Of a stretch of DNA of 64,000 bases, positions 49,152 through 60,000 are shown one piece after another; the first letter of the stretch is position 1; each line of letters opens with the position of its first letter. The notes beneath the pieces are model-generated. The model did not search any database and was not told the DNA's origin. It saw only the letters and a program-made list of their open reading frames with translations. Source of the DNA: Sporosarcina luteola (lineage in GTDB: Bacteria > Bacillota > Bacilli > Bacillales_A > Planococcaceae); contig NZ_JAMBOI010000002.1 in assembly GCF_023715535.1 (NCBI RefSeq), positions 248,001-312,000 of the forward strand, read 5' to 3'. The translations under genes and the position numbers were made by a program.

Positions 49152-50099
49152 TTAGTTCATCATGTTCAGTAAATGCTTAGCGGTTTCCTTGTCCTTCCCT
49201 ATTTGTTCAATCAGTTCGTCAACTGAACCGAATCTCTTCTCTGGGCGAATGCGGGCGATCCAGTCTACTGCTGCTTCTTTTCCGTACAAGTCGGAATTAA
49301 AATCAAGCACGTGGACTTCTACGCTTGTTTTCACTTTAGTGGGGTCGTGGAAGGTAGGTTTCACCCCGACATTGCATACGCCTTTATATGATTGTCCGTC
49401 AATGGAGAATAGGACAGCGTAAACCCCGTTTGCAGGCAGGATTGTATCTTCGTCAATGGATACGTTTGCCGTCGGAAAGCCGAGCAGCCTGCCTCTCTTT
49501 TCGCCGTCGATGACAGTTCCGACCGTTCTGAACGGTCTTCCAAGCAATGAAGCGGTCTTCTCAACGCCCCCTTCGGAAAGAAGCTTACGAATCCGTGTTG
49601 ATGAGATCTTATCTTCAGAATCCGTTACTTTTCCGATGACCGTCGTTCCGTATTCTTCATTAGAAAGCGAAGCCATCTGTTCCATCGTGCCAGAACCTTT
49701 CGAGCCGAATGTGAAGTCGAAGCCGGCGGTGACATGCTTGATCCCTAGGCCTTTAATAAAAATTTCAATGAATCGCTCCGGTGAAAGGGAAGCAAGGTCC
49801 CAGTCAAATGCAACGATGAAAAGTGCATCAATTCCCATTTCTTCCAAGAGGCGTGATTTTTCGGGATATTTGGTAATGTAACCGACCTTTTCTCTACCCT
49901 TGCCAAACAGATGTGATGGATGAGGGTCGAACGTCATGACGGCCGAGCGGATTCCTAATTGTTCCGCTTTGGCTTTCGCTTCTTTTATCACTGTTTGATG
50001 TCCTTTATGCAGCCCGTCGAAAAAACCGATGGCAAGCGAAAAAGGGCCTCTGTCGTCGATAGTTGTTTGAGATGGATAATGCAAATGGTAAATTTCCAT
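49152..50099 (-). CDS. ribF: bifunctional riboflavin kinase / FAD synthetase
   Basis: Makes FMN from riboflavin and FAD from FMN. 315 residues. N-terminal nucleotidyltransferase domain with GFFDGLHKGHQ, DPHPSHLF and the ISSTRIR motif; C-terminal flavokinase domain with GRLLGFPTANV. ATG with GGGGAG six bases upstream, 11 bp after truB. Known as ribC in B. subtilis. Confidence 0.97.
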   Translation of the reverse strand: MEIYHLHYPSQTTIDDRGPFSLAIGFFDGLHKGHQTVIKEAKAKAEQLGIRSAVMTFDPHPSHLFGKGREKVGYITKYPEKSRLLEEMGIDALFIVAFDWDLASLSPERFIEIFIKGLGIKHVTAGFDFTFGSKGSGTMEQMASLSNEEYGTTVIGKVTDSEDKISSTRIRKLLSEGGVEKTASLLGRPFRTVGTVIDGEKRGRLLGFPTANVSIDEDTILPANGVYAVLFSIDGQSYKGVCNVGVKPTFHDPTKVKTSVEVHVLDFNSDLYGKEAAVDWIARIRPEKRFGSVDELIEQIGKDKETAKHLLNMMN

Positions 50100-50110
50100 G
50101 AGAATCTCCC

Positions 50111-51022
50111 CTACTGATTGAATGGAAACATCTTATCAGGTTTCATCAATCCTTCTTTAGTCGGATGCTTGCAATAGATGGCAATCGCCTTTTCCGATTT
50201 CGTAAAAACGATAGCCTCTCTATCTGCTAGTGAAGGATGCTGCGGTAACACTTGTCCGTTTATTATCTTACCATATAATTCATCATCGATTTCGACAAGT
50301 TCAAACTCGCCAAGTGCCTCTTCAAGCGGCCGGATTTGTTGTCCAAGAGTGTTTTGACCTCTCTTCTCTGCCACTTCCTCAAGTGTCAAACAATCATCTT
50401 GACGGAAGTTTCCGGAAGCCGTACGGACCAAAGTTGCCATATGTGCGGGGTACCCAAGCTTCTCTCCGATTTGTACGGATAATGTTCTGATATATGTTCC
50501 TTTTCCACATGCAATCCGGATCACGAACTGGATCTCTTCCCCTTCGAACGACTCCCGGTCATCCAGCAATTCGATTTCGTATATATGTACAGTTCGTTCG
50601 GGTCTTGCAACTTCAATTCCTTTTCTGGCGTATTCATACAGCCTTTTGCCATTCACTTTTACAGCGGAATACATTGGTGGTATTTGAACAATTTCGCCGG
50701 TAAGCTGCTCAAGTACTTGAAGAACGGCTTCCCGACTGATTTTTTTATAGGAATCATCGGCCGAGACAATCGCGCCATCTGCATCTTCCGTTTCAGTTGA
50801 GGTGCCAATCGAGACGGTGGCAATATACTCTTTACCTGAATCAGTGATGTATTCCGCAACTTTTGTAGCCTGTCCAAGACATATTGGCAGTACGCCTTCC
50901 ACGTTCGGATCAAGTGTCCCGGTATGCCCAATTCTTTTCATGCCTAAGATTTTTCTGAGCTTAAATACGCAATCATGTGAAGTCATACCTTTTTGTTTCC
51001 ATAAAGGTAGAATCCCATCCAT
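50111..51022 (-). CDS. truB: tRNA pseudouridine-55 synthase
   Basis: Isomerises U55 in the T-loop of tRNAs. 303 residues. The catalytic aspartate is Asp38 in GHTGTLDPN; the PPMYSAVKVNGKRLYEYAR and RIACGKGTYIR motifs follow. The ATG at 51022 has GAGGAGG six bases upstream; 26 extra residues in frame read through the upstream stem-loop and are rejected. Located between rbfA and ribF as in B. subtilis. Confidence 0.97.
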   Translation of the reverse strand: MDGILPLWKQKGMTSHDCVFKLRKILGMKRIGHTGTLDPNVEGVLPICLGQATKVAEYITDSGKEYIATVSIGTSTETEDADGAIVSADDSYKKISREAVLQVLEQLTGEIVQIPPMYSAVKVNGKRLYEYARKGIEVARPERTVHIYEIELLDDRESFEGEEIQFVIRIACGKGTYIRTLSVQIGEKLGYPAHMATLVRTASGNFRQDDCLTLEEVAEKRGQNTLGQQIRPLEEALGEFELVEIDDELYGKIINGQVLPQHPSLADREAIVFTKSEKAIAIYCKHPTKEGLMKPDKMFPFNQ

Positions 51023-51057
51023 ATACATCCTCCTCATTTTAACTTTAGTAAGCAAAA

Positions 51058-51099
51058 TGGAGGAAGCCGGAAAGTCCATTTGGACGCCGACTTCCTCCA
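51058..51099 (-). terminator. stem-loop between rbfA and truB
   Basis: TGGAGGAAG (51058-51066) pairs with CTTCCTCCA (51091-51099), with inner GTCC/GGAC pairing; minus-strand continuation is ATTTTGCTT. Possible partial terminator or RNA-processing site inside the nusA-infB-truB operon. Confidence 0.55.
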
Positions 51100-51104
51100 A
51101 TCAT

Positions 51105-51452
51105 TCATTCTTCTTCGCTGTTCACTTGACGAAGCAGTGATTCGATACGATTTCCGTATTCGACAGAATCATCAAATGCAAATTCGATTTCCGGTGTCTT
51201 CCTGAGTCTGATCCGCTGCCCGATTTCGGTACGGATAAACCCTTTTGCCTTCGTCAGGCCGGCAAGAGTCGCCTCTTTTTCCGCTTCATTACCAAGTACT
51301 GAAATGAAAATGGTCGCCTGTTGAAGATCACCAGTCACTTCAACGTCCGTCACAGTGACGAAGCCGACGCGAGGGTCTTTCAATTTTTGGCCGATGATTC
51401 CACCTAACTCTTTCTTCATCTGTTCAGCAACACGATTCGCACGCATAGACAT
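51105..51452 (-). CDS. rbfA: 30S ribosome-binding factor A
   Basis: KH-like cold-shock factor needed for 30S maturation. 115 residues with [17 protein letters not shown] at the N-terminus and [18 protein letters not shown] in the core. ATG after GGGGTGA; a second ATG two codons later is possible. It follows ylxP by 21 bp. Confidence 0.95.
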   Translation of the reverse strand: MSMRANRVAEQMKKELGGIIGQKLKDPRVGFVTVTDVEVTGDLQQATIFISVLGNEAEKEATLAGLTKAKGFIRTEIGQRIRLRKTPEIEFAFDDSVEYGNRIESLLRQVNSEEE

Positions 51453-51475
51453 GGATGGTCACCCCGATTCCGTTA

Positions 51476-51754
51476 TCAATAGTAGTCAAGTATCATTTCT
51501 GTCATTTCCCATTCCGGATTCGATTCCAAAAAACGGATGGCTCTTCTCGTCTCCCCTTCGGCAGCGTCTTTTAAAGACGCGACCGAAACGAGAGCGATTG
51601 TAGTTCTTTGCCATAAGTCTTGATGATCGATTTCGGCGATGGAAACGTTGAATTCATTTTTCACACGATCTGTCATTCTTTTCAAGACGGATCGTTTGCC
51701 TTTCAATGAATGGACGTCAGGGATGAAGAATGTGCATTCCGCATAGACGATCAT
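51476..51754 (-). CDS. ylxP: DUF503 family protein YlxP
   Basis: Conserved 92-residue protein of unknown function (DUF503), with [18 protein letters not shown] and a C-terminal acidic helix. Always near infB-rbfA in Firmicutes, so a role in ribosome assembly or translation initiation is suspected. The ATG overlaps the infB stop (ATGA), suggesting coupling. Confidence 0.9.
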   Translation of the reverse strand: MIVYAECTFFIPDVHSLKGKRSVLKRMTDRVKNEFNVSIAEIDHQDLWQRTTIALVSVASLKDAAEGETRRAIRFLESNPEWEMTEMILDYY

Positions 51755-54366
51755 GCCCGTTTGATTTCCTCCATGACGAATGCTTCAAAGATGTCGCCCT
51801 CTTTAATATCATTGAAGTTTTTCACGGTTATTCCGCACTCATAGCCTCTAGCGACTTCTTTCACATCGTCCTTGAACCTCTTCAAAGTGTCGAGTTCGCC
51901 TTCAAAGATCACGATATTATCCCGGAGGACACGGACGCCAGCATCCCGTGTAAGTTTGCCTTCCGTCACATAACTTCCTGCAATGGTTCCGATTTTCGAA
52001 ACTTTGAATGTTTCCCGTACTTCTGCTTGGCCGATTACTTTTTCCTCGTATTCAGGATCTAATAATCCTTTCATCGCAGATTCGATTTCCTCGATCACTT
52101 TGTATATGACACGGTGCAATCGGATATCGACGCCTTCCGCTTCAGCTGCACGTTTAGCATTGACATCCGGACGGACGTTGAAACCGATGACGATTGCATT
52201 GGATGCTGCCGCTAGGGAAATATCCGATTCATTGATGGCGCCTGCTCCAGTATGGATGATGCGGACATTGACACCTTCAACTTCGATCTTCATAAGGGAA
52301 GCTGCCATCGCTTCGACTGTTCCTTGAACGTCAGCTTTGACGATAAGGTTCAATTCCTTCATTTCCCCTTGTTTCATCTGATCGAATAGGTTATCGAGCG
52401 TCACACGTGTTTTCTCGCCGCGTTGCTCCTGCAATGCGTCGCCTGCGCGTGATTCGGCAATTTGACGGGCTGTCTTTTCGTCTTCAAAGACGACAAAACG
52501 GTCGCCCGCTTGCGGTACATCGCTAAGGCCTGTAATTTCAACCGGCGTAGATGGACCTGCTTCCTTCACCCGGCGGCCAAGGTCATTGATCATCGCACGT
52601 ACTTTTCCGAATGTGTTTCCAACGACGATCGGATCACCTACACGGAGTGTTCCATCCTGGACGAGAAGCGTTGCGACCGAACCTTTTCCACGGTCCAATT
52701 GTGCTTCGATGACAGAACCTTTTGCACGGATATTCTTGCTTGCTTTCAATTCCGCCACTTCCGCCACCAACAAGACCATTTCTAAGAGCTGGTCGATTCC
52801 TTCGCCTTTTAATGCTGAAATCGGTACGAAGATTGTATCCCCGCCCCATGCTTCAGCCAATAAGCCATGTTCTGTCAGCTCCTGCATGACTCGGTCAGGG
52901 TTCGCAGTCGGTTTATCCATCTTGTTTACAGCTACGATGATTGGCACTTCAGCCGCTTTCGCATGGTTGATCGCTTCAACTGTTTGAGGCATGACACCGT
53001 CATCTGCTGCGACGACAAGAATCGTAATGTCTGTCACTTTTGCTCCACGCGCCCGCATTGTTGTAAATGCTGCGTGGCCAGGCGTATCCAGGAACGTGAT
53101 CTTCTTGCCATCTGCGTTTATTTGATATGCGCCGATATGCTGCGTGATGCCGCCAGCTTCCCCTTGTGTCACTTTCGTATCACGGATTGAATCGAGAAGC
53201 GTTGTTTTACCGTGGTCAACGTGACCCATGATTGTTACGACTGGAGGACGCTCAGTCAATTCCGCTTCAGTCTCTTCAGGTTCCTCGAAGTAAATTTCAA
53301 GATCCGTCACATCGATGCGGATTTCCTCTTCCACTTCCACTTCATATTCCGCACAAATCAGCTCGATAGCATCTTTATCCAACTCTTGGTTGATCGTCGC
53401 CATGACGCCAAGCATAAATAGCTTTTTGATGATTTCCGATGGTTCCCTGCCAAGTTTGTTCGCGAGTTCACCGACTGTAAGCGATTCATAGAATGTGATT
53501 TTTTCCGGCAATGGCTTTTCCACTTTCGGCATTGCTGCCGGACGATGTCTTCTGCGCCCTTGGTTAATGCCGCGTGCAGGTGGTCTTCCGCCGCGTCCAG
53601 CCGGACGATTCCCGCCTTGAGCCCCTTGTCCAGGTCGTTGGCCGCCCTGAGTCGCCGGACGATTGCCGCCTTGAGTACCTTGCCCTTGACGTTGGCCGCC
53701 TTGTGATGCCGGACGGTTGCCTGTTTGCGTTCCTTGGCCAGTGCGTTGGCCGCCTTGTGATGCAGGACGATTGCCGCCTTGAGCGCCTTGTCCCGGGCGT
53801 TGGCCGCCTTGTGTTGCCGGACGGTTGCCGCTTTGAGCGCCTTGCCCTTGACGTTGGCCGCCTTGTGATGCAGGACGGTTGCCGCTTTGAGCGCCTTGCC
53901 CTTGACGTTGGCCGCCTTGTGATGCCGGACGGTTGCCGCCTTGAGTGCCTTGCCCTTGACGTTGGCCGCCTTGTGATGCCGGACGGTTGCCGCCTTGAGC
54001 GCCTTGCCCTTGACGTTGGCCTCCTTGTGCCGGTCGGTTGCCACCTTGTGCGCCTTGTCCTGGACGTTGGCTGCCTTGTGCACCTTGTCCTTGACGTTGG
54101 TCGCTTTGTTGCTTGTTATCCTGGCTATTGCCTGCTGGACGTGATGCATTTGAAACTGGCTTCCGGTCGTTTTGTCCACTTCGAGGCTTGTCGGATGGAG
54201 TAGAACCGCCTTTACCGAAACGTTGATCCAATTTTGATGTCGCCTCTCTATCAAGCATCGACATATGGTTCGTTACATTCACATTTATTTTTCCAAGCTC
54301 TTCGATGATTTCTTTACTCGTCCGATTCACTTGTTTCGCGTATTCGTGTACACGTATCTTCGTCAT
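51751..54366 (-). CDS. infB: translation initiation factor IF-2
   Basis: GTPase that brings initiator tRNA to the 30S subunit. 871 residues from the ATG at 54366 ([20 protein letters not shown]). After the N-terminal helical domain, residues of about 93-258 are a Gly/Gln/Arg/Asn repeat linker encoded by a 54-bp tandem array. A second IF2_N domain follows, then the G domain with G1 GHVDHGKT at 381-388, G3 DTPGH and G4 NKMDK, and the C-terminal domains. The start lies inside the end of ylxQ (53-nt overlap), behind GGGGGTGG. Confidence 0.97.
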   Translation of the reverse strand: MTKIRVHEYAKQVNRTSKEIIEELGKINVNVTNHMSMLDREATSKLDQRFGKGGSTPSDKPRSGQNDRKPVSNASRPAGNSQDNKQQSDQRQGQGAQGSQRPGQGAQGGNRPAQGGQRQGQGAQGGNRPASQGGQRQGQGTQGGNRPASQGGQRQGQGAQSGNRPASQGGQRQGQGAQSGNRPATQGGQRPGQGAQGGNRPASQGGQRTGQGTQTGNRPASQGGQRQGQGTQGGNRPATQGGQRPGQGAQGGNRPAGRGGRPPARGINQGRRRHRPAAMPKVEKPLPEKITFYESLTVGELANKLGREPSEIIKKLFMLGVMATINQELDKDAIELICAEYEVEVEEEIRIDVTDLEIYFEEPEETEAELTERPPVVTIMGHVDHGKTTLLDSIRDTKVTQGEAGGITQHIGAYQINADGKKITFLDTPGHAAFTTMRARGAKVTDITILVVAADDGVMPQTVEAINHAKAAEVPIIVAVNKMDKPTANPDRVMQELTEHGLLAEAWGGDTIFVPISALKGEGIDQLLEMVLLVAEVAELKASKNIRAKGSVIEAQLDRGKGSVATLLVQDGTLRVGDPIVVGNTFGKVRAMINDLGRRVKEAGPSTPVEITGLSDVPQAGDRFVVFEDEKTARQIAESRAGDALQEQRGEKTRVTLDNLFDQMKQGEMKELNLIVKADVQGTVEAMAASLMKIEVEGVNVRIIHTGAGAINESDISLAAASNAIVIGFNVRPDVNAKRAAEAEGVDIRLHRVIYKVIEEIESAMKGLLDPEYEEKVIGQAEVRETFKVSKIGTIAGSYVTEGKLTRDAGVRVLRDNIVIFEGELDTLKRFKDDVKEVARGYECGITVKNFNDIKEGDIFEAFVMEEIKRA
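53593..54090 (-). repeat. 54-bp tandem repeat in infB
   Basis: Seven consecutive 54-bp units (53632-54009) encode 18-residue repeats of the form [18 protein letters not shown], with degenerate units at both ends. The unit is a multiple of three, so all frames stay open through it and produce long overlapping shadow frames on both strands. Confidence 0.95.
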
Positions 54367-54688
54367 TAGCCCACCCCCGGTTATATTCGTTGAGGAGCCC
54401 GGATAATTTTCCGGCAAAGCCGGCATCCGTTAACGCGAGTACGACCCGCGACTCTTTCCCGATTGCATGGCCGAGAGCTTCCCGGCTCCCAAACACATGC
54501 TTCTCAACGTTGTAAAAATTACATTTATCATTCACTTTTTTCTGTGTGTTTTTTGAAGCATCTTCAGAAACGATGACTAAGCGTGCATTGCCCGATCGCA
54601 CTTCTTTGACGACCAGCTCTTCGCCGGTAATCAGTTTCCGGGCCCTCGCAGCCATTCCTAACAATTGAAAGATTGCTGTAGGATTCAT
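54314..54688 (-). CDS. ylxQ: L7Ae-family ribosomal protein YlxQ
   Basis: RNA-binding protein of the L7Ae/L30e/S12e family with kink-turn-type core ([37 protein letters not shown]). 124 residues; B. subtilis YlxQ is about 100, so the C-terminus is extended by roughly 20 residues that overlap the first codons of infB. The ATG overlaps the ylxR stop (ATGA). Part of the nusA operon; precise role unsettled. Confidence 0.92.
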   Translation of the reverse strand: MNPTAIFQLLGMAARARKLITGEELVVKEVRSGNARLVIVSEDASKNTQKKVNDKCNFYNVEKHVFGSREALGHAIGKESRVVLALTDAGFAGKLSGLLNEYNRGWANDEDTCTRIRETSESDE

Positions 54689-54963
54689 TTCAATGCCTCA
54701 CGACGGATTGCATGCAGAAGATTATCATAGACTTCCTCAGGCACCGATGTTCCAAGCTGGCTTTCAATCGATCTATTGCGTCTAGCAGTTTCAACAGCCT
54801 TTTCAGTTTTTGATACATATGTACCACGTCCTGATTTTTTGCCTGTCAGATCGACCGAAACTTCACCTTCTTTTGTGCGGACTATGCGGATCATTTCCTT
54901 CTTTGGCAACATCTCGCCTGTCGCCGCACATTTACGCAAAGGTATTTTCTTTTTGCTTGTCAT
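54685..54963 (-). CDS. ylxR: YlxR (RnpM) RNA-binding protein
   Basis: DUF448 protein of 92 residues with the signature PLRKCAATGEMLPKKEMIRIVR and GRGTYVS. B. subtilis YlxR has been described as an RNase P modulator (RnpM). The ATG at 54963 has AAGGAT about eight bases upstream; a TTG two codons earlier is less likely. It lies between nusA and ylxQ as in other Firmicutes. Confidence 0.94.
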   Translation of the reverse strand: MTSKKKIPLRKCAATGEMLPKKEMIRIVRTKEGEVSVDLTGKKSGRGTYVSKTEKAVETARRNRSIESQLGTSVPEEVYDNLLHAIRREALK

Positions 54964-54991
54964 GGGCAATCATCCTTTCAACTCAATTGTC

Positions 54992-56203
54992 TTAGTCGGT
55001 TTCTGAATATAAATCGATTGTTTCGAGATCGGATTCATCATCCGGTTCATTATCTAAATACGGATCCTCTTCATATTCATCATTTCCATTTTCGGTAACG
55101 GCATATACATCGTCTTCAAATAGCCGTGCTCCGCCAGATTGATCGGAGGCAGGTGGATAGATGCCTAGCTCACGAGCATCCGTTTCACTTTTGATGTCGA
55201 TTTTCCATCCAGTCAACTTAGCGGCCAAACGGGCATTCTGTCCACGTTTCCCAATTGCCAGCGATAACTGGTAGTCTGGCACTACGACCGTTGTGGATCT
55301 GTCTTCTTCATTCACTTGCACGTCCAACACTTTGGATGGGCTCAATGCATTCGCGACAAAGATGACAGGATCCTCGGACCATTCTACGATATCGACCTTT
55401 TCCCCGTTCAATTCATTTGAGATGGATTGGACGCGTGCCCCTCTGGACCCTACGCAGGAACCAACTGGATCGACTTCCTCATTGTTCGTATGGACTGAAA
55501 TTTTCGATCGGTCTCCCGCCTCACGGGCAATCGATTTGATTTCAACTGTTCCATCATAGATTTCCGGAACTTCCATTTCAAACAGCCGACGCAGAAGTCC
55601 TGGATGCGTACGGGAAACAAAAACTTGAGGTCCTCTCGAAGTGCGCTCAACTTTTGTAATATACACCTTGATGCGGTCATGAGGCTTGTAGGACTCTGTA
55701 GTGATCTGTTCGCTCGAAGGCAGCACGGCCTCCACTTTCCCAAGCCCTACATATAGATTCCTTGCGTCCAGGCGCTCAACGATCCCATTGACGATATCGT
55801 CTTCCCGATCTACATACTCATCGTAGATCAGACCACGTTCAGCTTCACGAACACGCTGCGTAACAACTTGCTTGGCGGTTTGTGCTGCAATTCGGCCGAA
55901 GTCACGTGGCGTCACTTCTTCTTCGACGATATCTCCGAGTTCATAGGCTGGGTTGATGGCTAACGCGTCTTCTAGTGCGATTTGAAGTCTCTCATCTTCC
56001 ACTTCTTCCACGACATCTTTACGGGAATATACTTTCATCGTCCCTTTTTCCAAATTCAAATCGACGCGCACGTTTTGCGCCTGGTTGAAGTTTCTTTTAT
56101 ATGCGGTAACAAGTGCCGCCTCAATTGCTTCAACAATGACATCCCTTGAAATACCTTTCTGCTTTTCAAGGGCTGTCAATGCATCGAGTAGATCACTACT
56201 CAT
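54992..56203 (-). CDS. nusA: transcription elongation/termination factor NusA
   Basis: Binds RNA polymerase and nascent RNA, controlling pausing, termination and antitermination. 403 residues: N-terminal polymerase-binding domain (1-130), S1 domain ([20 protein letters not shown]), and two KH domains ([30 protein letters not shown]). The acidic C-terminal tail ([13 protein letters not shown]) is longer than in some homologs. ATG with GGAG upstream. It follows rimP by 22 bp. Confidence 0.97.
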   Translation of the reverse strand: MSSDLLDALTALEKQKGISRDVIVEAIEAALVTAYKRNFNQAQNVRVDLNLEKGTMKVYSRKDVVEEVEDERLQIALEDALAINPAYELGDIVEEEVTPRDFGRIAAQTAKQVVTQRVREAERGLIYDEYVDREDDIVNGIVERLDARNLYVGLGKVEAVLPSSEQITTESYKPHDRIKVYITKVERTSRGPQVFVSRTHPGLLRRLFEMEVPEIYDGTVEIKSIAREAGDRSKISVHTNNEEVDPVGSCVGSRGARVQSISNELNGEKVDIVEWSEDPVIFVANALSPSKVLDVQVNEEDRSTTVVVPDYQLSLAIGKRGQNARLAAKLTGWKIDIKSETDARELGIYPPASDQSGGARLFEDDVYAVTENGNDEYEEDPYLDNEPDDESDLETIDLYSETD

Positions 56204-56225
56204 AATTAATCACTCCTATATTCAA

Positions 56226-56702
56226 TTATGCGGAAAAATCGATTGCTAGTCGTGCAAATGCGATTTTTTCCTTGTCGATGACGACTTGCAATTTTCGTGT
56301 CTTGATGCGGATTTCAACTTCTGCAGCATCAGGACCGTAGGAAAGCAAGTATCCTTCAAACTCTTTCATGCCGTTGATCGGTTCATACGTTTTAATGAAT
56401 ACATATTGCCCGACCGCTTTTACGAAGTCCTCTTCTTTTTTGAGCGGACGTTCGGCGCCGGGTGAGGAAACCTCAAGGAAATAGTTTTGGGGGATGGGAT
56501 CAGTACGGTCCAGTTCTTCGCTCAGCCTTTCGCTGACGAGTGCACACTGTTCAATATCGATATTCCCTTCCGGCGTATCGATATAAACCCGTAAAAACCA
56601 GTCCCTTCCTTCCTTTACAAATTCAACATCAACTAATTCCAACTTAAGGTCATTCACTATCGGACTGACGAGCGTTTCAACTTCCTCTGTAATTTTACTC
56701 AT
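56226..56702 (-). CDS. rimP: ribosome maturation factor RimP
   Basis: 30S assembly factor of 158 residues. N-terminal DUF150 domain ([48 protein letters not shown]) and a C-terminal SH3-like part. Of two adjacent ATGs the second is at better spacing from GGGAGGG. First gene of the rimP-nusA operon; a promoter and a terminator-like leader precede it. Confidence 0.96.
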   Translation of the reverse strand: MSKITEEVETLVSPIVNDLKLELVDVEFVKEGRDWFLRVYIDTPEGNIDIEQCALVSERLSEELDRTDPIPQNYFLEVSSPGAERPLKKEEDFVKAVGQYVFIKTYEPINGMKEFEGYLLSYGPDAAEVEIRIKTRKLQVVIDKEKIAFARLAIDFSA

Positions 56703-56753
56703 CATAACCCTCCCGAAATTTGATTGAAACTTGTCTTATACGAATAAACAACA

Positions 56754-56784
56754 GAAAAGAGCGGGAAATCCCACTCTTTTTTCG
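56754..56784 (-). terminator. terminator-like stem in the rimP leader
   Basis: An AAAAGAGCGGGA-type arm pairs with TCCCACTCTTTT, followed on the minus strand by TTTTCTGTTG. It lies between the rimP promoter (56811-56839) and its start, about 50 nt before the ATG, so it would act in the leader rather than after polC. Boundaries approximate. Confidence 0.65.
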
Positions 56785-56810
56785 CAAGACATATAGCAAA
56801 AGTTGCTCCA

Positions 56811-56839
56811 ATTGTACCATCTGCTAGGTGTCAATGCAA
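56811..56839 (-). promoter_or_regulatory. rimP-nusA operon promoter
   Basis: Minus-strand TTGCAT (56834-56839), 17-bp spacer, TACAAT (56811-56816) with an extended TG (TGGTACAAT). Predicted leader about 100 nt. Confidence 0.75.
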
Positions 56840-56852
56840 ACAATCTGCAAAA

Positions 56853-56959
56853 GCGAAGGGCGCCTGCCTAGAGGCGACAGGCATAAGGCGAAGATGCGCC
56901 GTGGCGTTTTTTTGCCACAGAGCATCTTTGACTTATGACCCGAGCCTCTGGCGCCCGGA
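56853..56959. repeat. about 107-bp intergenic hairpin element between polC and rimP
   Basis: Nested complementary blocks in order GGGCGCC, AGAGGC, CATAAG, AAGATGC, TGGC, then a T-rich loop, then GCCA, GCATCTT, CTTATG, GCCTCT and GGCGCCC form one long imperfect hairpin. With the promoter and leader stem it fills most of the 305-bp gap between polC and rimP; 56960-57007 holds nothing I can support. It may also act as a polC terminator, but the T-run lies in the loop, not after the stem. Confidence 0.7.
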
Positions 56960-57007
56960 GTCTAGACGAGTATAGACGATGTCACATGCTTGCCGTTGCC
57001 AATTGAG

Positions 57008-60000
57008 TCAAAAAAGGGAAAGTTGGTTCGAGTCAGGCATGCCTTCCAGACAGCCTAATGAATCCATATATTCAATGACCGTTTTCGAAACTCTCCCCCG
57101 TTGCTGCAGATCTTCCTTCGATAAGAAGATGCCATCCTTACGAGCTTCGACAATCGCTTTGGCAACGTTCGTCCCTAGGGATGGAATTGCGTCGAAAGGC
57201 GGTATCAACTGATTGCCATCGATAAGAAATTCCGTGGCGTCGGATTTATATAGATCCGGTTTAGCGAATGAAAAGCCACGCTCGCACATTTCCAATGAAA
57301 TCTCCAATACTGTGAGCAAGTTCTTTTCTTTCGGCGATGCTTCTAAGCCTTTATCATTGATTTCTTTGATTTTCGCCCGGATGGAAGCATTGCCTTTCGT
57401 CATTGTCGCTAGATCGTAATCGGTCGCACGGACAGTGAAATACGCTGCGTAATACATGATCGGATGGTGAACTTTGAAATAAGCAATGCGAAGTGCCATG
57501 AGAACATACGCGGCGGCGTGCGCCTTCGGGAACATGTATTTGATCTTTTTACAGGAATCGATATACCAGCCGGGAACTTGGTTCGCCTTCATTGCCTCTT
57601 CAAATTCAGGTGTCAGCCCTTTCCCTTTCCGCACTGATTCCATTATCTTGAATGCCATCGCAGGCTCTAGCCCTTGGTAAATCAAGTAGACCATAATATC
57701 ATCACGGCAGCCGATTACATCGGACAATTGGCAGATCTTATTTTGAATCAGCTCTTGGGCATTGCCAAGCCACACGTCGGTTCCGTGGGAAAGCCCGGAA
57801 ATCTGGATTAGCTCCGAAAATGTGGATGGTTTTGTTTCCTCAAGCATCTGCCTTACGAAGCGCGTACCGAATTCCGGAACACCTAAAGTCCCCGTTTTGC
57901 AATCGATCTGCTCTTCCGTGACCCCTAATGAGGATGTCCCGCTGAACAGCGCCATGACCCCTTCATCATCAGGCGGAATCGTCTTCGGATCGATGCCTGA
58001 CAGGTCCTCAAGCATTTTGATCATCGTCGGATCATCATGTCCCAGAATATCCAGCTTCAAAAGATTATTATCGATTGAATGGAAGTCGAAATGCGTTGTA
58101 CGCCAACTTGACCCGGCATCGTCTGCCGGGAATTGGATCGGCGTGAAGTCGAAAATCTCCATATTATCCGGGACGACGATGATTCCGCCCGGATGCTGCC
58201 CTGTATTCCGTTTAACGCCTGTACAGCCTTGCACGAGCCGGTCAATTTCCGCGCCGCGCAAATGAAGGTTATTATCATTCATATAACCCCTGACATAGCC
58301 GTATGCCGTCTTTTCGGCAACAGTTCCGATTGTTCCCGCACGATACACATAGTCTTCTCCGAAAAGCTCTTTTGTATAATTATGTGCATGTGCCTGGTAT
58401 TCTCCACTGAAGTTCAAATCGATGTCCGGTACTTTATCTCCATTGAAACCAAGGAATGTTTCAAACGGGATGTCCTGTCCGTCTTTTCTGAACATCGCCC
58501 CGCATGACGGGCACGCTTTGTCCGGCAAGTCGAATCCGGATCCGACAGAACCATCATCGAAGAACTCCGATAGCTTGCAAGATGGGCATACGTAATGCGG
58601 GGGCATCGGATTCACTTCAGTGATTTCCATCATCGTTGCGACGAGGGAGGAGCCGACCGACCCACGGGAGCCGACGAGATATCCATCATCCAATGATTTC
58701 TTGACGAGCTTATGTGATATGAGATAAATGACCGCGAAGCCGTTGTCGATGATTGATTTCAATTCTTTCTCGATTCGCGCTTCGATTATCTCAGGCAATT
58801 GCTCACCGTAAATATGGCGTGCCGTCGAATAGGTCAATTCCCGAACATCATCGTCCGCACCTACGATCGTCGGTGTATACAAATCATCTTTGATCACTTT
58901 CACATCTCCGATACGGTCGGCCACTGCCTGCGGATTATCGATGACAATTTCTTCAGCGACTTCCTTGCCCAAAAATGAGAAGTGCTCAAGCATTTCATCA
59001 GTCGTCCGGAAATGGACTTCAGGCAATGAGTGACGGTTCATCGGATTTGCTCCGCCTTGGGATCGGACAAGAACTTGACGATACGTCGCGTCCGTCTCGT
59101 CAATATAGTGGACATTCCCCGTAGCACATACGGGAAGCCCCACCTTTTTCCCAAGCTTGATCATCTTTCGCATTATATCTTCAAGATTCCATTCGTCCCT
59201 GATCAATTCCAATTCAATTAAATGGGAATAGGCAGGTTTCGGATGCAGCTCCAGGTAGTCATAGAAGCCTGCGATTTCCTCAACCTCTTCCATTGATTTC
59301 TGCATTAAGCCCTCGAAGACTTCACCTTTGTCGCAGCCCGAACCCACTAGGAGTCCCTTGCGGTATTTCATTAATAAAGAACGAGGAATGCGCGGTACTC
59401 TGTAAAAGTAGCTCATATGGGAAATGGAGACGAGTTTGAATAAATTCTTCAAGCCTTCGTCATCCGTTGCAAGCAAAGTGCAGTGAGATGGCCTTGAACG
59501 TTTGTAGGCATCCCCTTCCCCAATATGTTTATTGAAGTCATCCAAGTATTCGATTCCTTTTTCCGTTGCTGCCTCTTTCATAAGCCGGATGAACAGATAG
59601 GCTGTAGCTTCGGTATCATAAATCGCGCGGTGATGCTGCGTCAGTTCAATATCGAATTTCTTCGCCAAGGTGTTCAATCTGTGATTCCGCATTTCCGGAT
59701 AGAGAAAACGTGCCAATTCGAGTGTATCAATGACAGGATAGTTCTTGTCATGAAGACCTGCTTTTTTGCTCGCTTCGTAAAAGAAGCCCATATCAAATGA
59801 TGCGTTATGAGCGACAAGGATTGCATCCCCGATGAACTCCTTGAAATCCTTTATGACTTCCGATACTTCAGGAGCGTCTTTCACCATATCATCTGTTATG
59901 CCAGTAAGTTCAATCGTTGTGGAAGATAAGGGATGATGGGGGTTCGCGAACCTTTCAAATGTTTCCTTAAGCTCACCATTTACGACTTTGACTGCAGCCA

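Noticed and set aside
53593-54090. Possible CRISPR array at the infB repeats.
   Set aside because: Units are contiguous, contain no unique spacers, and encode an in-frame protein repeat within a conserved gene.
53358-54254. Long alternative minus-strand reading frame (298 codons) through infB and an opposing plus-strand frame (53574-54203).
   Set aside because: Both arise because the 54-bp repeat is a multiple of three and GC-rich, so all frames stay open. The infB frame has the conserved protein; the others give lysine/alanine or arginine/leucine repeats with no known domain.
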